Positions 1-6,871 of a DNA stretch of 6,906 nt are shown piece after piece. Position 1 is the first letter of the stretch, and each line of letters starts with the position of its first letter. Below the pieces are notes generated by a model, which searched no databases, was not told the origin of the DNA, and saw nothing but the letters and a program-made list of their open reading frames with translations. The stretch is from contig JBHIER010000183.1 in assembly GCA_046760705.1 (NCBI GenBank), forward strand, positions 1-6,906, written 5' to 3'. Origin of the DNA: JBHIER01 sp046760705 [NCBI: bacterium] (GTDB lineage: Bacteria; JBHIER01; G020348925). The position numbers and the translations under genes were made by a program.

Positions 1-429
1 GGGACCGGCGACATCCTGGGCCTGATCGAGCCGGAGGATCTGCTCAAATACGGATTCATTCCCGAACTGGTGGGCCGTCTGCCAGTGGTCTGCACGCTGA
101 CCGATCTGAGTGAGGAGGCCCTCCTCGAAATTCTGGTCAAACCGAAGAACGCCCTGACCAAGCAGTACCGGAAACTGTTCGAGCTGGAAGGGATCACCCT
201 GCGGTTTGCCCCAGGGACCCTGGAGGCGGTGGTCAAAGAGGCCCAGAGGCGAGGCACAGGCGCCCGGGCGCTGCGAGCCGTTCTCGAAGAGGCCATGTTG
301 GAGATCATGTTCGAAGCCCCATCGAGGACGGATGTGGGCTCCTGTACCATCACTGAAGATGTCATCCTGAAGGGGGCCAAACCGGTGTGTGAGGCCAAAC
401 GGGCCGCGGCCAGCAAGAAGGCCGGATGA
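1..429 (+). CDS. clpX: ATP-dependent Clp protease ATP-binding subunit ClpX, C-terminal part (5' end outside window)
   Basis: ClpX is the hexameric AAA+ unfoldase that recognises tagged substrates and feeds them into the ClpP peptidase in the cytoplasm. The window enters the gene in frame 1 and shows its last 142 residues up to the TGA at 427-429. The family-typical [11 protein letters not shown] stretch lies at fragment residues 19-29, at the end of the large AAA+ subdomain. It is followed by the small subdomain, including [17 protein letters not shown]. The sensor-2 motif GTGARALR has its ATP-sensing arginine at fragment residue 89. The C-terminal tail is short, basic and alanine-rich, as is usual for ClpX. 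The Walker motifs, pore loops and zinc-binding domain lie upstream and cannot be checked. lon follows 266 nt downstream on the same strand, matching the common tig-clpP-clpX-lon order. Identification is firm; completeness is unknown. Confidence 0.94.
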   Translation, partial: GTGDILGLIEPEDLLKYGFIPELVGRLPVVCTLTDLSEEALLEILVKPKNALTKQYRKLFELEGITLRFAPGTLEAVVKEAQRRGTGARALRAVLEEAMLEIMFEAPSRTDVGSCTITEDVILKGAKPVCEAKRAAASKKAG

Positions 430-509
430 CAACCAGCCCCCTCAGCTCCGTGCACCCTTTCAACCCCTCTTTACCACCAGGATTATTCGCCCCGGAGGCC
501 AGAGCTAAG

Positions 510-607
510 GGAGTAATGGATTGGAGGATTGGAGGATTGGGGCGTCCGGGGGTCCCGCCATCTACTACTCCATCACTCCAATACTCCAAAGCCTTCCAAA
601 CTCCAAT
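510..607. repeat. Repeat element A: inverted tandem repeat with 8-nt period, between clpX and lon
   Basis: The left arm contains 2.9 consecutive copies of the 8-mer GGATTGGA (518-540), preceded by GGAGTAAT. The centre is GC-rich, with GGGG at 539-542 and a small hairpin CGGG-GGT-CCCG at 547-557. The right arm repeats ACTCC at 567, 575 and 583, the same 8-nt spacing, then degenerates into TTCC at 594 and ACTCC at 600. The reverse complement of 570-587 matches 510-527 at 14 of 18 positions, so the arms can pair imperfectly. No convincing gene lies in 430-695. The short open frames there are translations of this repeat. The element begins about 80 nt after the clpX stop, so it could form a 3' RNA hairpin, but no T-tract follows and it is not called a terminator. 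Confidence 0.75.
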
Positions 608-695
608 TTGTCCTCCGTGTCCGGGTGGATGAAATCTCTACCTAAGGGGCGTGTCTCAGTGGCTAATGAATAGGACAGGATAAGAACTGACGAGT

Positions 696-3281
696 ATGTT
701 TCGAATAGAACGAGATCAGGAGATTATCGAAATTCATGAGCGGCTTCCCCTGCTGCCTCTGCGGGATGTCGTCGTCTTTCCGTACATGATCGTCCCTATC
801 CTGGTCGGTCGCGAGTCCTCCATGAAGGCTCTGCAGGAGGCCATGATCAAGGATCGGCTCATCTTCCTCTGCGCCCAAAAGAACCCTGCGGTCGAGGGAC
901 CCACCAAAAGGGGCCTCCATGGTGTGGGTGTGGTGGCCAGAGTGCTTCAGGTGCTCCGGCTGCCCAATGGAATGCTCAAAGTGCTCATCGAGGGTCTGGC
1001 CCGCGCCAAGGTCGTGCAGTTCTATCGCAAGGGGGAGGTTGGTTTTATCCGACTGGTGCTGAAAGAGAGGAAGGTCCCTGAGACCCCCGAGCTCCAGGCC
1101 CGAACCAAGGTCCTATTGACACAGTTCAATGAGTACGTGAAACTGAACAGCCAGATTCCCGATGAAGTTCTCTTCTCCATCAACACCATCGAGAACCCGC
1201 AACAACTGGCCGACGTCATCTCTGCTCAAATCGTGCAAAAGATGGATGTGAAGCAGAAAATCCTGGAGGCAGCAGACCTGAACACCCAGCTCCGGGAGCT
1301 ATCCCGGTTGCTCTCTTCCGAGATGGAGATTCTGCACATCGAAAAGAAGATCGATGACGAGGTCCGAAGCCGCATGCAGAAGACCCAGCGGGAGTTTTAC
1401 CTTCACGAACAGATGAAGGCCATCAGGGAAGAACTGGGGGAGGCCGACGATCAATCTGCCGAGATCGCCCAACTCAAAAAGCAGATCGAAAAGGCCGACA
1501 TGCCCAAAGAGGTAAAGCGCAAAGCCCTCTCTGAGATGGAGAAGCTAAGAAAGATGCACCTCATGTCGCCAGAGTCGACGGTTGTCCGCAACTATCTCGA
1601 CTGGCTCATCGCCCTGCCCTGGAGTGTGCGGACGAAGGATAATCTGAAGATCGATCAGGTGCAGAAAATCTTGGACGACGACCATTACGGTCTGGAGAAG
1701 CCGAAGGAACGCATCGTCGAATATTTGGCCGTGATCCGACTGTCCAAAAAGATCAAGGGCCCGATCCTGTGCTTTGTCGGTCCGCCGGGAGTGGGGAAGA
1801 CCTCTCTGGGGCGGTCGATCGCCCGGGCCCTGGGAAGGAAGTTCGTCCGGGTCTCCTTGGGAGGGATCCGTGACGAGGCGGAGATCCGCGGCCATCGGCG
1901 GACCTATATCGGGTCGATGCCCGGGCGCATTATCCAGTCGATGAAGCGGGCGAGGACCAAAAATCCGGTCTTCCTCCTCGACGAAGTGGACAAGATGAGC
2001 GTCGATTTTCGCGGCGACCCCTCGGCCGCCCTCCTGGAGGTGCTGGACCCGGAACAGAACTGCGCCTTCAGCGACCACTACCTGGACGTCGATTACGACC
2101 TCTCGGAAGTGATGTTCATCACCACGGCCAATGTCAGGCACAACATTCCACCCCCGCTGTTGGACCGGATGGAGGTGATCGAACTGCCAGGGTATTTGGA
2201 ACACGAGAAGGTTGGTATCGCTGAAGGGTTCCTCATCCCGAAACAGCGCAAGGAGCACGGTCTGAAACCTTCGAACTTGAAGATTTCAGAGAAAGCCCTG
2301 GTCAAAATCATCCGCAACTACACCCAGGAGGCTGGCGTTCGCAATCTGGAGCGAGAGATCGCCGCCATCTGCCGCAAGGTGGCCAAACAGGTGGTGGCCG
2401 AGGGCAGGAAGCTCTCGGTGGCGGTTACGGCAAACAATCTCCACGTCTACTTAGGTCCGCCCAGATTCTTGGACAAGAGGACCGAGGGGGCCGATGGCAT
2501 CGGGGTGGCTACTGGACTGGCCTGGACCGAGGTGGGAGGGGATATTCTCAACGTCGAGGTGACCCTGATGGAGGGCAAAGGAAAACTGATCTTGACCGGA
2601 CAGTTGGGGGAAGTGATGCAGGAGTCGGCTCAGGCCGCCTTGAGTTATACCCGGGCCCGGGCCTCAACCTTAGGAATTGCGGCCGATTTCTACAAACGGA
2701 CCGATGTCCACATCCACGTTCCGGAGGGGGCTATCCCCAAGGACGGACCCTCGGCCGGAGTGACCATGGCCACCGCCTTGATCTCCGCCCTGACGAAGAG
2801 ACCCGTGCGGCGGGATGTGGCCCTGACAGGGGAGATCACCCTGCGCGGGCGGGTGTTGTCTGTGGGTGGGCTCAATGAGAAATGTCTGGCGGCTTTGAGG
2901 GCCGGGGTGAAAACCGTCGTCATGCCCAAGGAGAATGAAAAGGACTACAAGGAGTTGCCTGTGCAACTGAGGCGGGGTTTGGAGTTCTCGCTGGTTGAGA
3001 CCATGGACGAGGTGGTGGAGATCGCCCTGCTCGGGCCAAGGGGTCAAGGGAGAGCTGGTGGTGCAGAACAGACAGAAGCACAGAGGGCAAGAGACACTGA
3101 AGGAGCGACTGTTCACTCCAGGGCCGAGACCTATGCCGGAGAGGCGGAGTCAGACCGGTCTTTGGCACCCACAGCGAAACCTCAACAGGGGTGGCCAACG
3201 ACGTGGAGACCATCTCTCGGCTCGTCCATGAACTCTCCGAGGCCGTCCTCGTTGGGGACGGCGTCTCGTCCGTGGCTGTGA
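696..3281 (+). CDS. lon: ATP-dependent protease La (Lon), with atypical C-terminal tail
   Basis: Lon is a soluble homohexameric AAA+ serine protease that degrades misfolded and regulatory proteins. The 861-residue product shows the whole family layout. The N-terminal substrate-binding LAN domain starts with [19 protein letters not shown] (about residues 16-205). A helical, coiled-coil-rich region follows (about 210-300). The AAA+ domain has Walker A GPPGVGKT at 362-369 (Lys368) and Walker B FLLDE at 426-430 (Asp429, Glu430). The protease domain has catalytic Ser686 in DGPSAG and Lys729 in GGLNEK; their 43-residue spacing is the same as in E. coli Lon. The ATG at 696 fits because the upstream frame is closed by a TAA at 681-683. 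The ribosome-binding site is weak (AGGA at 677-680 is far upstream). The normal family end is near residue 779 ([12 protein letters not shown]). The last 82 residues are a low-complexity G/R/P/S/T-rich tail that may be artefactual, since the +2 frame beneath it looks coding. Confidence 0.96.
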   Translation: MFRIERDQEIIEIHERLPLLPLRDVVVFPYMIVPILVGRESSMKALQEAMIKDRLIFLCAQKNPAVEGPTKRGLHGVGVVARVLQVLRLPNGMLKVLIEGLARAKVVQFYRKGEVGFIRLVLKERKVPETPELQARTKVLLTQFNEYVKLNSQIPDEVLFSINTIENPQQLADVISAQIVQKMDVKQKILEAADLNTQLRELSRLLSSEMEILHIEKKIDDEVRSRMQKTQREFYLHEQMKAIREELGEADDQSAEIAQLKKQIEKADMPKEVKRKALSEMEKLRKMHLMSPESTVVRNYLDWLIALPWSVRTKDNLKIDQVQKILDDDHYGLEKPKERIVEYLAVIRLSKKIKGPILCFVGPPGVGKTSLGRSIARALGRKFVRVSLGGIRDEAEIRGHRRTYIGSMPGRIIQSMKRARTKNPVFLLDEVDKMSVDFRGDPSAALLEVLDPEQNCAFSDHYLDVDYDLSEVMFITTANVRHNIPPPLLDRMEVIELPGYLEHEKVGIAEGFLIPKQRKEHGLKPSNLKISEKALVKIIRNYTQEAGVRNLEREIAAICRKVAKQVVAEGRKLSVAVTANNLHVYLGPPRFLDKRTEGADGIGVATGLAWTEVGGDILNVEVTLMEGKGKLILTGQLGEVMQESAQAALSYTRARASTLGIAADFYKRTDVHIHVPEGAIPKDGPSAGVTMATALISALTKRPVRRDVALTGEITLRGRVLSVGGLNEKCLAALRAGVKTVVMPKENEKDYKELPVQLRRGLEFSLVETMDEVVEIALLGPRGQGRAGGAEQTEAQRARDTEGATVHSRAETYAGEAESDRSLAPTAKPQQGWPTTWRPSLGSSMNSPRPSSLGTASRPWL

Positions 3282-3328
3282 TGGAGCTCAAGAGGGGCGA
3301 GATCCCAAACGTAGTGAACGCTCCCTGA
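3191..3328 (+). other. Coding-like segment in the +2 frame under and beyond the lon 3' end; possible small gene, remnant or frameshift product
   Basis: Reading from GTG at 3191 to TGA at 3326-3328 gives 45 residues, beginning [19 protein letters not shown] and ending GEIPNVVNAP. Codon third positions are strongly G/C-rich, and the peptide has an amphipathic-helix pattern. In the overlapping Lon frame the third positions are mixed and the peptide is low complexity, so this frame looks more like true coding sequence than the Lon tail does. The frame stays open somewhat upstream of 3191, but I see no convincing ribosome-binding site. It ends 26 nt before the next gene. The ending resembles, very weakly, the NAVNxP end of the nucleotide-binding domain in 3-phosphoglycerate dehydrogenases; this is not enough for a name. 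It may be the 3' remnant of a decayed gene, a short real gene, or the result of an indel in the assembly near 3040-3150. Confidence 0.3.
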
Positions 3329-3354
3329 ACCTTGCCCTGGTAAAGATCTCGCCG

Positions 3355-4608
3355 ATGACAAAATTTTCCATTTTCTTCTGTTCGGTCTGTGCGCTGCTCC
3401 TCGGCAACTGCTCGGTTCTTCAATACGGCGGAATGGAGGGCGGCCCGGCCAAAGCCACCGGAGATGCTGAGTTCTCGGCCGATTTTGCCCTCTTTCGAGC
3501 CTCCGAGGAGTCGGTGCGGATCGTCCTCTACACAAAATTCCCCAACAGCGCTCTCACATTCCTGAAAGGTGATGACGGCTTCTTCGCCGTCTACGACGCC
3601 ACGGCCGAGGTGAAGACCTTCGATGGAAAGCGGGTGACGGCCCAAGAGTTCGACGGCCAGATCCGCGAGTCCTCCTACGAGGCAGCCCATTCCCAAAAGA
3701 ACTTTCACTACAGAGAGTTCGGCTTTGAACTTGGCCCTGGCAGGTACTCGGTGACCGTCACTCTGAAGGACAGAAACAGCCGTCGACGGGGCGTTGTCAA
3801 GCGCAACCTCGAAATCGCTCCCTTTCCCGAGGATAGGCTTTCACTGAGCAGTATCGTCTTTGCCGAAAGGGTTGAAGGAGACCCCACCCAGGGGTTCACC
3901 ATCGTTCCAAATCCGGATAGGATCTACGGCCATCGGCTGACTGAACTGGCCTTCTACTACGAAGTGTACGCTCCTGAAAAACAGGGCCTTAAAGACAGTC
4001 TGAGGATAGTATACGAGATAATCGACCAACCGAGCAGGAGCCCTCTCCTGTTGACGGAGGGCCCCGGGCTTCCACCTCAAGGAGGAAAATTTGCCCTCTC
4101 TGGAACGGTTCCTCTAAAATCCATCCAGAAGGAGGATGTCGTTTTGGAGGTCCGCATTATTGACCGGGAGGGTGACGTCTTAGCGGAACGAAAGGGGAGC
4201 TTTCACATCCTTTGGCCCCTCATCAATTGGGGTGACGATTTCGAGCTCTCCCTGGCCCAGTTGGAGCTGGTCGCCTCAGAGGAGATGGTGGCCGAGTATG
4301 AAAAGGTCCCACCGGAGGAGCGCGAGCACTTCTTGAAGGAGTACTGGAAGGGGCGGGACCCGATTCCCCAGACGGAAGAGAACGAGCTGCTCATCGAATT
4401 TGAGAGGCGGCTGCGCCATGCCAAGGATTCCTTGGGGGGGATTTGGTCCGATCGGGGGAGAGTATACGTCCGGAACGGTCCGCCCTATGAGATCGAAAGG
4501 AGAATGGTCAGCGACGTGTTCGGCTATCCGCGACTGGCCGAGGTATGGATCTATCTCGATCCCTACCGGGAGTTCGTCTTCATCGAGGGCCGTCTCGTCC
4601 AGAGATGA
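3355..4608 (+). CDS. GWxTD-domain-containing exported protein, probable lipoprotein
   Basis: The 417-residue product begins with a short basic start and a hydrophobic stretch (about residues 4-17) ending in LLLGNC. This suggests export with lipidation at Cys19, although Asn at -1 makes the lipobox unusual. A beta-rich region follows (about 35-285); it is full of alternating hydrophobic strands, but I recognise no named domain in it. The C-terminal third matches the GWxTD domain known from FCB-group bacteria and Acidobacteria: HFLKEYWKGRDP at 325-336, the signature region GIWSDRGRVYVRNGPP at 362-377, then a WIYLDPYREFVFIEG end. The family signature G-W-x-T-D is here G-I-W-S-D, with the Trp shifted by one, and the protein stops soon after FVFIEG without the usual short extension. 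The domain's molecular function is not established. The ribosome-binding site is weak, but no other in-frame ATG, GTG or TTG lies close upstream. The subtilisin gene starts 130 nt downstream, possibly co-transcribed. Confidence 0.85.
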   Translation: MTKFSIFFCSVCALLLGNCSVLQYGGMEGGPAKATGDAEFSADFALFRASEESVRIVLYTKFPNSALTFLKGDDGFFAVYDATAEVKTFDGKRVTAQEFDGQIRESSYEAAHSQKNFHYREFGFELGPGRYSVTVTLKDRNSRRRGVVKRNLEIAPFPEDRLSLSSIVFAERVEGDPTQGFTIVPNPDRIYGHRLTELAFYYEVYAPEKQGLKDSLRIVYEIIDQPSRSPLLLTEGPGLPPQGGKFALSGTVPLKSIQKEDVVLEVRIIDREGDVLAERKGSFHILWPLINWGDDFELSLAQLELVASEEMVAEYEKVPPEEREHFLKEYWKGRDPIPQTEENELLIEFERRLRHAKDSLGGIWSDRGRVYVRNGPPYEIERRMVSDVFGYPRLAEVWIYLDPYREFVFIEGRLVQR

Positions 4609-4728
4609 AAAGGCCCTTTCAAGCCCCTCTCTGTTCTCATATTGTGTTGGACAGATGTCAATTCGACAGGTGAGGTGAAGTTATCCAGAGAGATAGGCTG
4701 GATAGTTACGTCAGTTCTAAACAGTGAA

Positions 4729-4733
4729 GGGAG
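4729..4733 (+). promoter_or_regulatory. Shine-Dalgarno site setting the subtilisin start
   Basis: GGGAG lies 5 nt before the ATG at 4739 and is the best ribosome-binding sequence in the window. It favours this ATG over the in-frame GTG at 4724, which would overlap the site and add only five residues. A later in-frame ATG at 4781 has no such sequence and would remove the residues before the hydrophobic core of the signal peptide. Confidence 0.65.
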
Positions 4734-4738
4734 AAAAG

Positions 4739-6694
4739 ATGAGCAGTTCAAGATTTTATGGTTGCAATTTTCATTTTACAATGGTGTTGGGTTGTTTACT
4801 TCTCTGCTCCGGCGGGGTTGCATTGGCCTGCGACACACCCCCTCTCAGGCAGAGACTCGCGGCCGAACGTGAGGACCCGGTCATCGGCCCTCGACTGGGG
4901 CGCGCGGTCTCGGCGTTGAGGCCCGATGAGACCGTAGTGGTCTGGGTCTTCTTTACGGACAAGGGGATATTCACTGAGCAGGGCTACGAGGCTGCTTTAA
5001 GGCAGGTCGATGCCGGGCTTTCGGATCGGGTGAAGAGGAGGCGAGCCAAAATGGACCGGGCGACCCTGGTCGATTTCAGGGACATTCCGGTGAGCCGAGA
5101 CTACGTCCACCGGGTTCTGGCCCTCGGCCCGACCCATCGAACGACCTCGAAGTGGCTCAACGGGATCAGCCTGGAGATCAAAGTTAGTGAGCTAAGGGAG
5201 GTGGCGCAACTGCCCTTTGTGCGAAGGGTTCAAGAGGTGGCTCGGTCGAAGCGGCTGCCTGTGCCTGATGTCGAAAAAGGGGTTCAGTATGCACTGCCCT
5301 CATCGTCCCGTATTGGAGGATTGAATTACGGCCCGTCCTTCGATCAGCTTCAGCAGATCAATGTGCCGGCTGTGCACGAGCTGGGATACAACGGAGCCGG
5401 GGTGATTGTTTGCTTGCTCGATACGGGATTTTTCCTTGAGCACGAATCGCTTCAACATCTCGATATTATCGCCGAGTGGGATTTCATCTTCAACGACGGG
5501 ACCACGGCCAACGAACCGGAGGATTCTCCGGCACAACAGAATCACGGCACGCAGACGCTGTCGGTGGTTGGAGGAGCCATGGACGGGAAGCTGTACGGAC
5601 CTGCATACGGAGCCAGCTTCCTGCTGGCTAAAACAGAGGACATCCGGTCCGAGACGCCCATTGAGGAGGACTACTGGGTGGCCGGCATTGAGTGGGCCGA
5701 GGCGATGGGGGCCGATGTGGTCAGCAGCTCTCTGGGCTATTCAGACTGGTACGATTACGAAGAGGGAGATTACGACGGAGATACCGCTGTGACCACGAAG
5801 GCTGCGGACATCGCTGCTTCGAAGGGGATCGTCGTCTGCAATGCCATCGGCAATGGCGGCCACGCGGTCGGCTCCATCGTCGCTCCGGCCGATGGTGACA
5901 GCATCATATCCTGCGGGGCAGTGGATGCCAACGGCAATTTAGCCAGCTTCAGTTCCATCGGGCCGACCAACGACGGTCGAACCAAGCCCGAGGTCCTCGC
6001 CCGGGGCGTCTCGACCTATATGGCTCAGCCGAGCCCGCTAAAGCCCGACGGCTATACCTCTGGTAACGGGACGTCATTTTCTACCCCCCTGGTAGCCGGC
6101 TCTGCCGCCCTTCTCCTTCAGGCCCATCCCGACTGGACGCCGGTGCAGGTGCGGGAGGCGCTGATGATGACCGCCAGCCGGGCGAGCCAGCCGGACAACT
6201 ATTACGGCTGGGGCATCGTGGACTGTCTCAAGGCCATCAACTACGAGTTTACCCCGGTTGTGCCGGACGGAGGGGAGGTGGCCCTTCCGGAGCGATTTCA
6301 ACTCTCCCAGAACTCCCCCAATCCATTCAACTCCACCGCGACGATCCGCTACGCCATCCCTAGCAGAGAGCAGAGAGGAGAGAGCGGAGAGCGGAGAGCA
6401 GGGAGGGGAGAGCAAAGAGCAAAGAGCACAGGGGTGGGTGGGGACTCTGAGCTCTACGCTCTGAGCTCTACGCTTAAGATTTACAACATCCTCGGGCAGG
6501 AAGTGAGAACTTTGGTGGATGAAACCACGGAAGCTGGATACTATACGGTGACCTGGGATGGGAGAGATGACGGAGGCAGGGAAGTAGCCAGTGGGGTGTA
6601 TTTTTATCGGTTGACAGTGAATGGTCCGAATGACTCAGAACTCCTTCGGACTGGTCGGTGGTCCGAGACAAGAAAGATGGTGCTGCTGCGCTGA
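4739..6694 (+). CDS. Secreted subtilisin-like serine protease (peptidase family S8) with I9-like prodomain and C-terminal FlgD-like/sorting-like domain
   Basis: The 651-residue product is an exported endopeptidase. Its signal peptide has a hydrophobic core at about residues 15-29 and ends ALA-Cys31, so either signal peptidase I cleavage or an atypical lipobox is possible. Residues about 63-175 resemble an I9 inhibitor/chaperone propeptide, ending LNGISLEIKVSELREV and LPFVRRVQEV. The S8 catalytic domain (about 195-500) has Asp228 in LLDTG, His269 in NHGT, the oxyanion-hole Asn372 in IGNGG and Ser446 in GTSFSTP; all are intact. The C-terminus has FQLSQNSPNPFNSTATIRYA, then LKIYNILGQEVRTL and GVYFYRL. 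This is the beta-domain typical of FlgD-Ig or type IX secretion sorting regions in FCB bacteria. It is split at residues 543-578 by a charged, low-complexity insert encoded by repeat element B, yet the frame is kept on both sides. It starts 130 nt after the GWxTD gene. Confidence 0.94.
   Translation: MSSSRFYGCNFHFTMVLGCLLLCSGGVALACDTPPLRQRLAAEREDPVIGPRLGRAVSALRPDETVVVWVFFTDKGIFTEQGYEAALRQVDAGLSDRVKRRRAKMDRATLVDFRDIPVSRDYVHRVLALGPTHRTTSKWLNGISLEIKVSELREVAQLPFVRRVQEVARSKRLPVPDVEKGVQYALPSSSRIGGLNYGPSFDQLQQINVPAVHELGYNGAGVIVCLLDTGFFLEHESLQHLDIIAEWDFIFNDGTTANEPEDSPAQQNHGTQTLSVVGGAMDGKLYGPAYGASFLLAKTEDIRSETPIEEDYWVAGIEWAEAMGADVVSSSLGYSDWYDYEEGDYDGDTAVTTKAADIAASKGIVVCNAIGNGGHAVGSIVAPADGDSIISCGAVDANGNLASFSSIGPTNDGRTKPEVLARGVSTYMAQPSPLKPDGYTSGNGTSFSTPLVAGSAALLLQAHPDWTPVQVREALMMTASRASQPDNYYGWGIVDCLKAINYEFTPVVPDGGEVALPERFQLSQNSPNPFNSTATIRYAIPSREQRGESGERRAGRGEQRAKSTGVGGDSELYALSSTLKIYNILGQEVRTLVDETTEAGYYTVTWDGRDDGGREVASGVYFYRLTVNGPNDSELLRTGRWSETRKMVLLR
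6365..6474. repeat. Repeat element B: inverted tandem repeat with 7-nt period, inside the subtilisin coding sequence
   Basis: AGAGC recurs at 6367, 6381, 6388, 6395, 6409, 6416 and 6423. All positions are multiples of 7 nt apart, with degenerate units at 6374 and 6402. The centre holds GGGG, GGG and GGGG runs at 6431-6443. The right arm has two exact tandem copies of a 14-mer starting CTGAGCTCTACGCT (6447-6460 and 6461-6474), in which GCTCT recurs at 6451, 6458 and 6465, again every 7 nt. GAGCGGAGAGC at 6382-6392 pairs with GCTCTACGCTC at 6451-6461 with one mismatch. The translation is a 36-residue R/E/G/S/A-rich insert that interrupts a recognisable beta-domain, which marks it as an insertion rather than ancestral protein sequence. 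A 7-nt unit keeps the frame only when units are gained or lost in threes (21 nt, seven residues). Confidence 0.8.
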
Positions 6695-6696
6695 GA

Positions 6697-6836
6697 CTCA
6701 GGGAATTGAAGGGAAGATCAGGGAGGATCTGGGAAAATGAGGGGGGGACGTGGCTTCCAGGCCGTCTGTGTCACTCCCGTGCCGTTCCCTCCTATTCCCT
6801 CATGATCCGTGGTATTCCTTCTTTATTCTTTATTCC
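6697..6836. repeat. Repeat element C: inverted tandem repeat with 10-nt period, directly after the subtilisin gene
   Basis: The left arm has GGGA at 6701, 6711, 6721 and 6731, with a run of seven G at 6741, exactly 10 nt apart. The right arm has TTCCCT at 6785 and 6795, ATCC at 6805 and TTCC at 6815, also 10 nt apart, then further T/C-rich sequence to TTCC at 6833-6836. The centre can form a small hairpin: GACG at 6747-6750 with CGTC at 6763-6766, enclosing TGG-CTT-CCA at 6751-6759. It starts 3 nt after the TGA of the subtilisin gene, so it would lie in the 3' untranslated part of that mRNA. It could stabilise or end the transcript, but it lacks a classic perfect stem plus T-tract. Apart from this and the hairpin at 6860-6871, I see no gene or signal in 6695-6906. 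Confidence 0.7.
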
Positions 6837-6859
6837 AAGAAGAGGCAAAAACCAATAAA

Positions 6860-6871
6860 AGGCTAAAGCCT
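6860..6871. repeat. Short REP-like palindrome near the window edge
   Basis: AGGCTAAAGCCT is a perfect 12-nt palindrome-type hairpin (AGGC-TAAA-GCCT or a 5-bp stem with a 2-nt loop). It is A-rich on the 5' side and has no T-run on the 3' side, so a Rho-independent terminator is unlikely. From memory, GGCTAAAGCC-type hairpins occur as interspersed short palindromes in some environmental bacterial genomes. Whether this one is repeated in this genome cannot be seen from a single copy. Confidence 0.35.

Noticed and set aside
510-607. CRISPR array
   Set aside because: The units are only 8 nt and contiguous, with no spacers and a complementary opposite arm; there are no cas genes.
426-632. Small + strand open frame between clpX and lon
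   Set aside because: Its translation is mostly that of repeat element A (including TPSLQYS), and it has no ribosome-binding site or family resemblance.
610-695. Promoter for lon in the spacer after element A
   Set aside because: TTGTCC at 608-613 has no convincing -10 partner at proper spacing, and other hexamer pairs are no better than chance.
1545-2258. 237-residue open frame on the - strand inside lon
   Set aside because: It lies wholly antisense to the conserved Lon AAA+ domain, and the translation is typical shadow sequence rich in His, Arg and Gln.
2920-3708. 262-residue open frame on the - strand across the lon/GWxTD junction
   Set aside because: It overlaps two well-supported + strand genes and has no recognisable domain; the length is explained by high GC content opening antisense frames.
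4609-4625. Possible terminator after the GWxTD gene (AAAGGCCCTTT)
   Set aside because: The palindrome leaves almost no loop, and no T-tract follows.
4656-4668. Possible operator TGTC-AATTC-GACA upstream of the subtilisin gene
   Set aside because: Four-base arms are expected by chance in 130 nt, and no promoter hexamers could be placed convincingly beside it.
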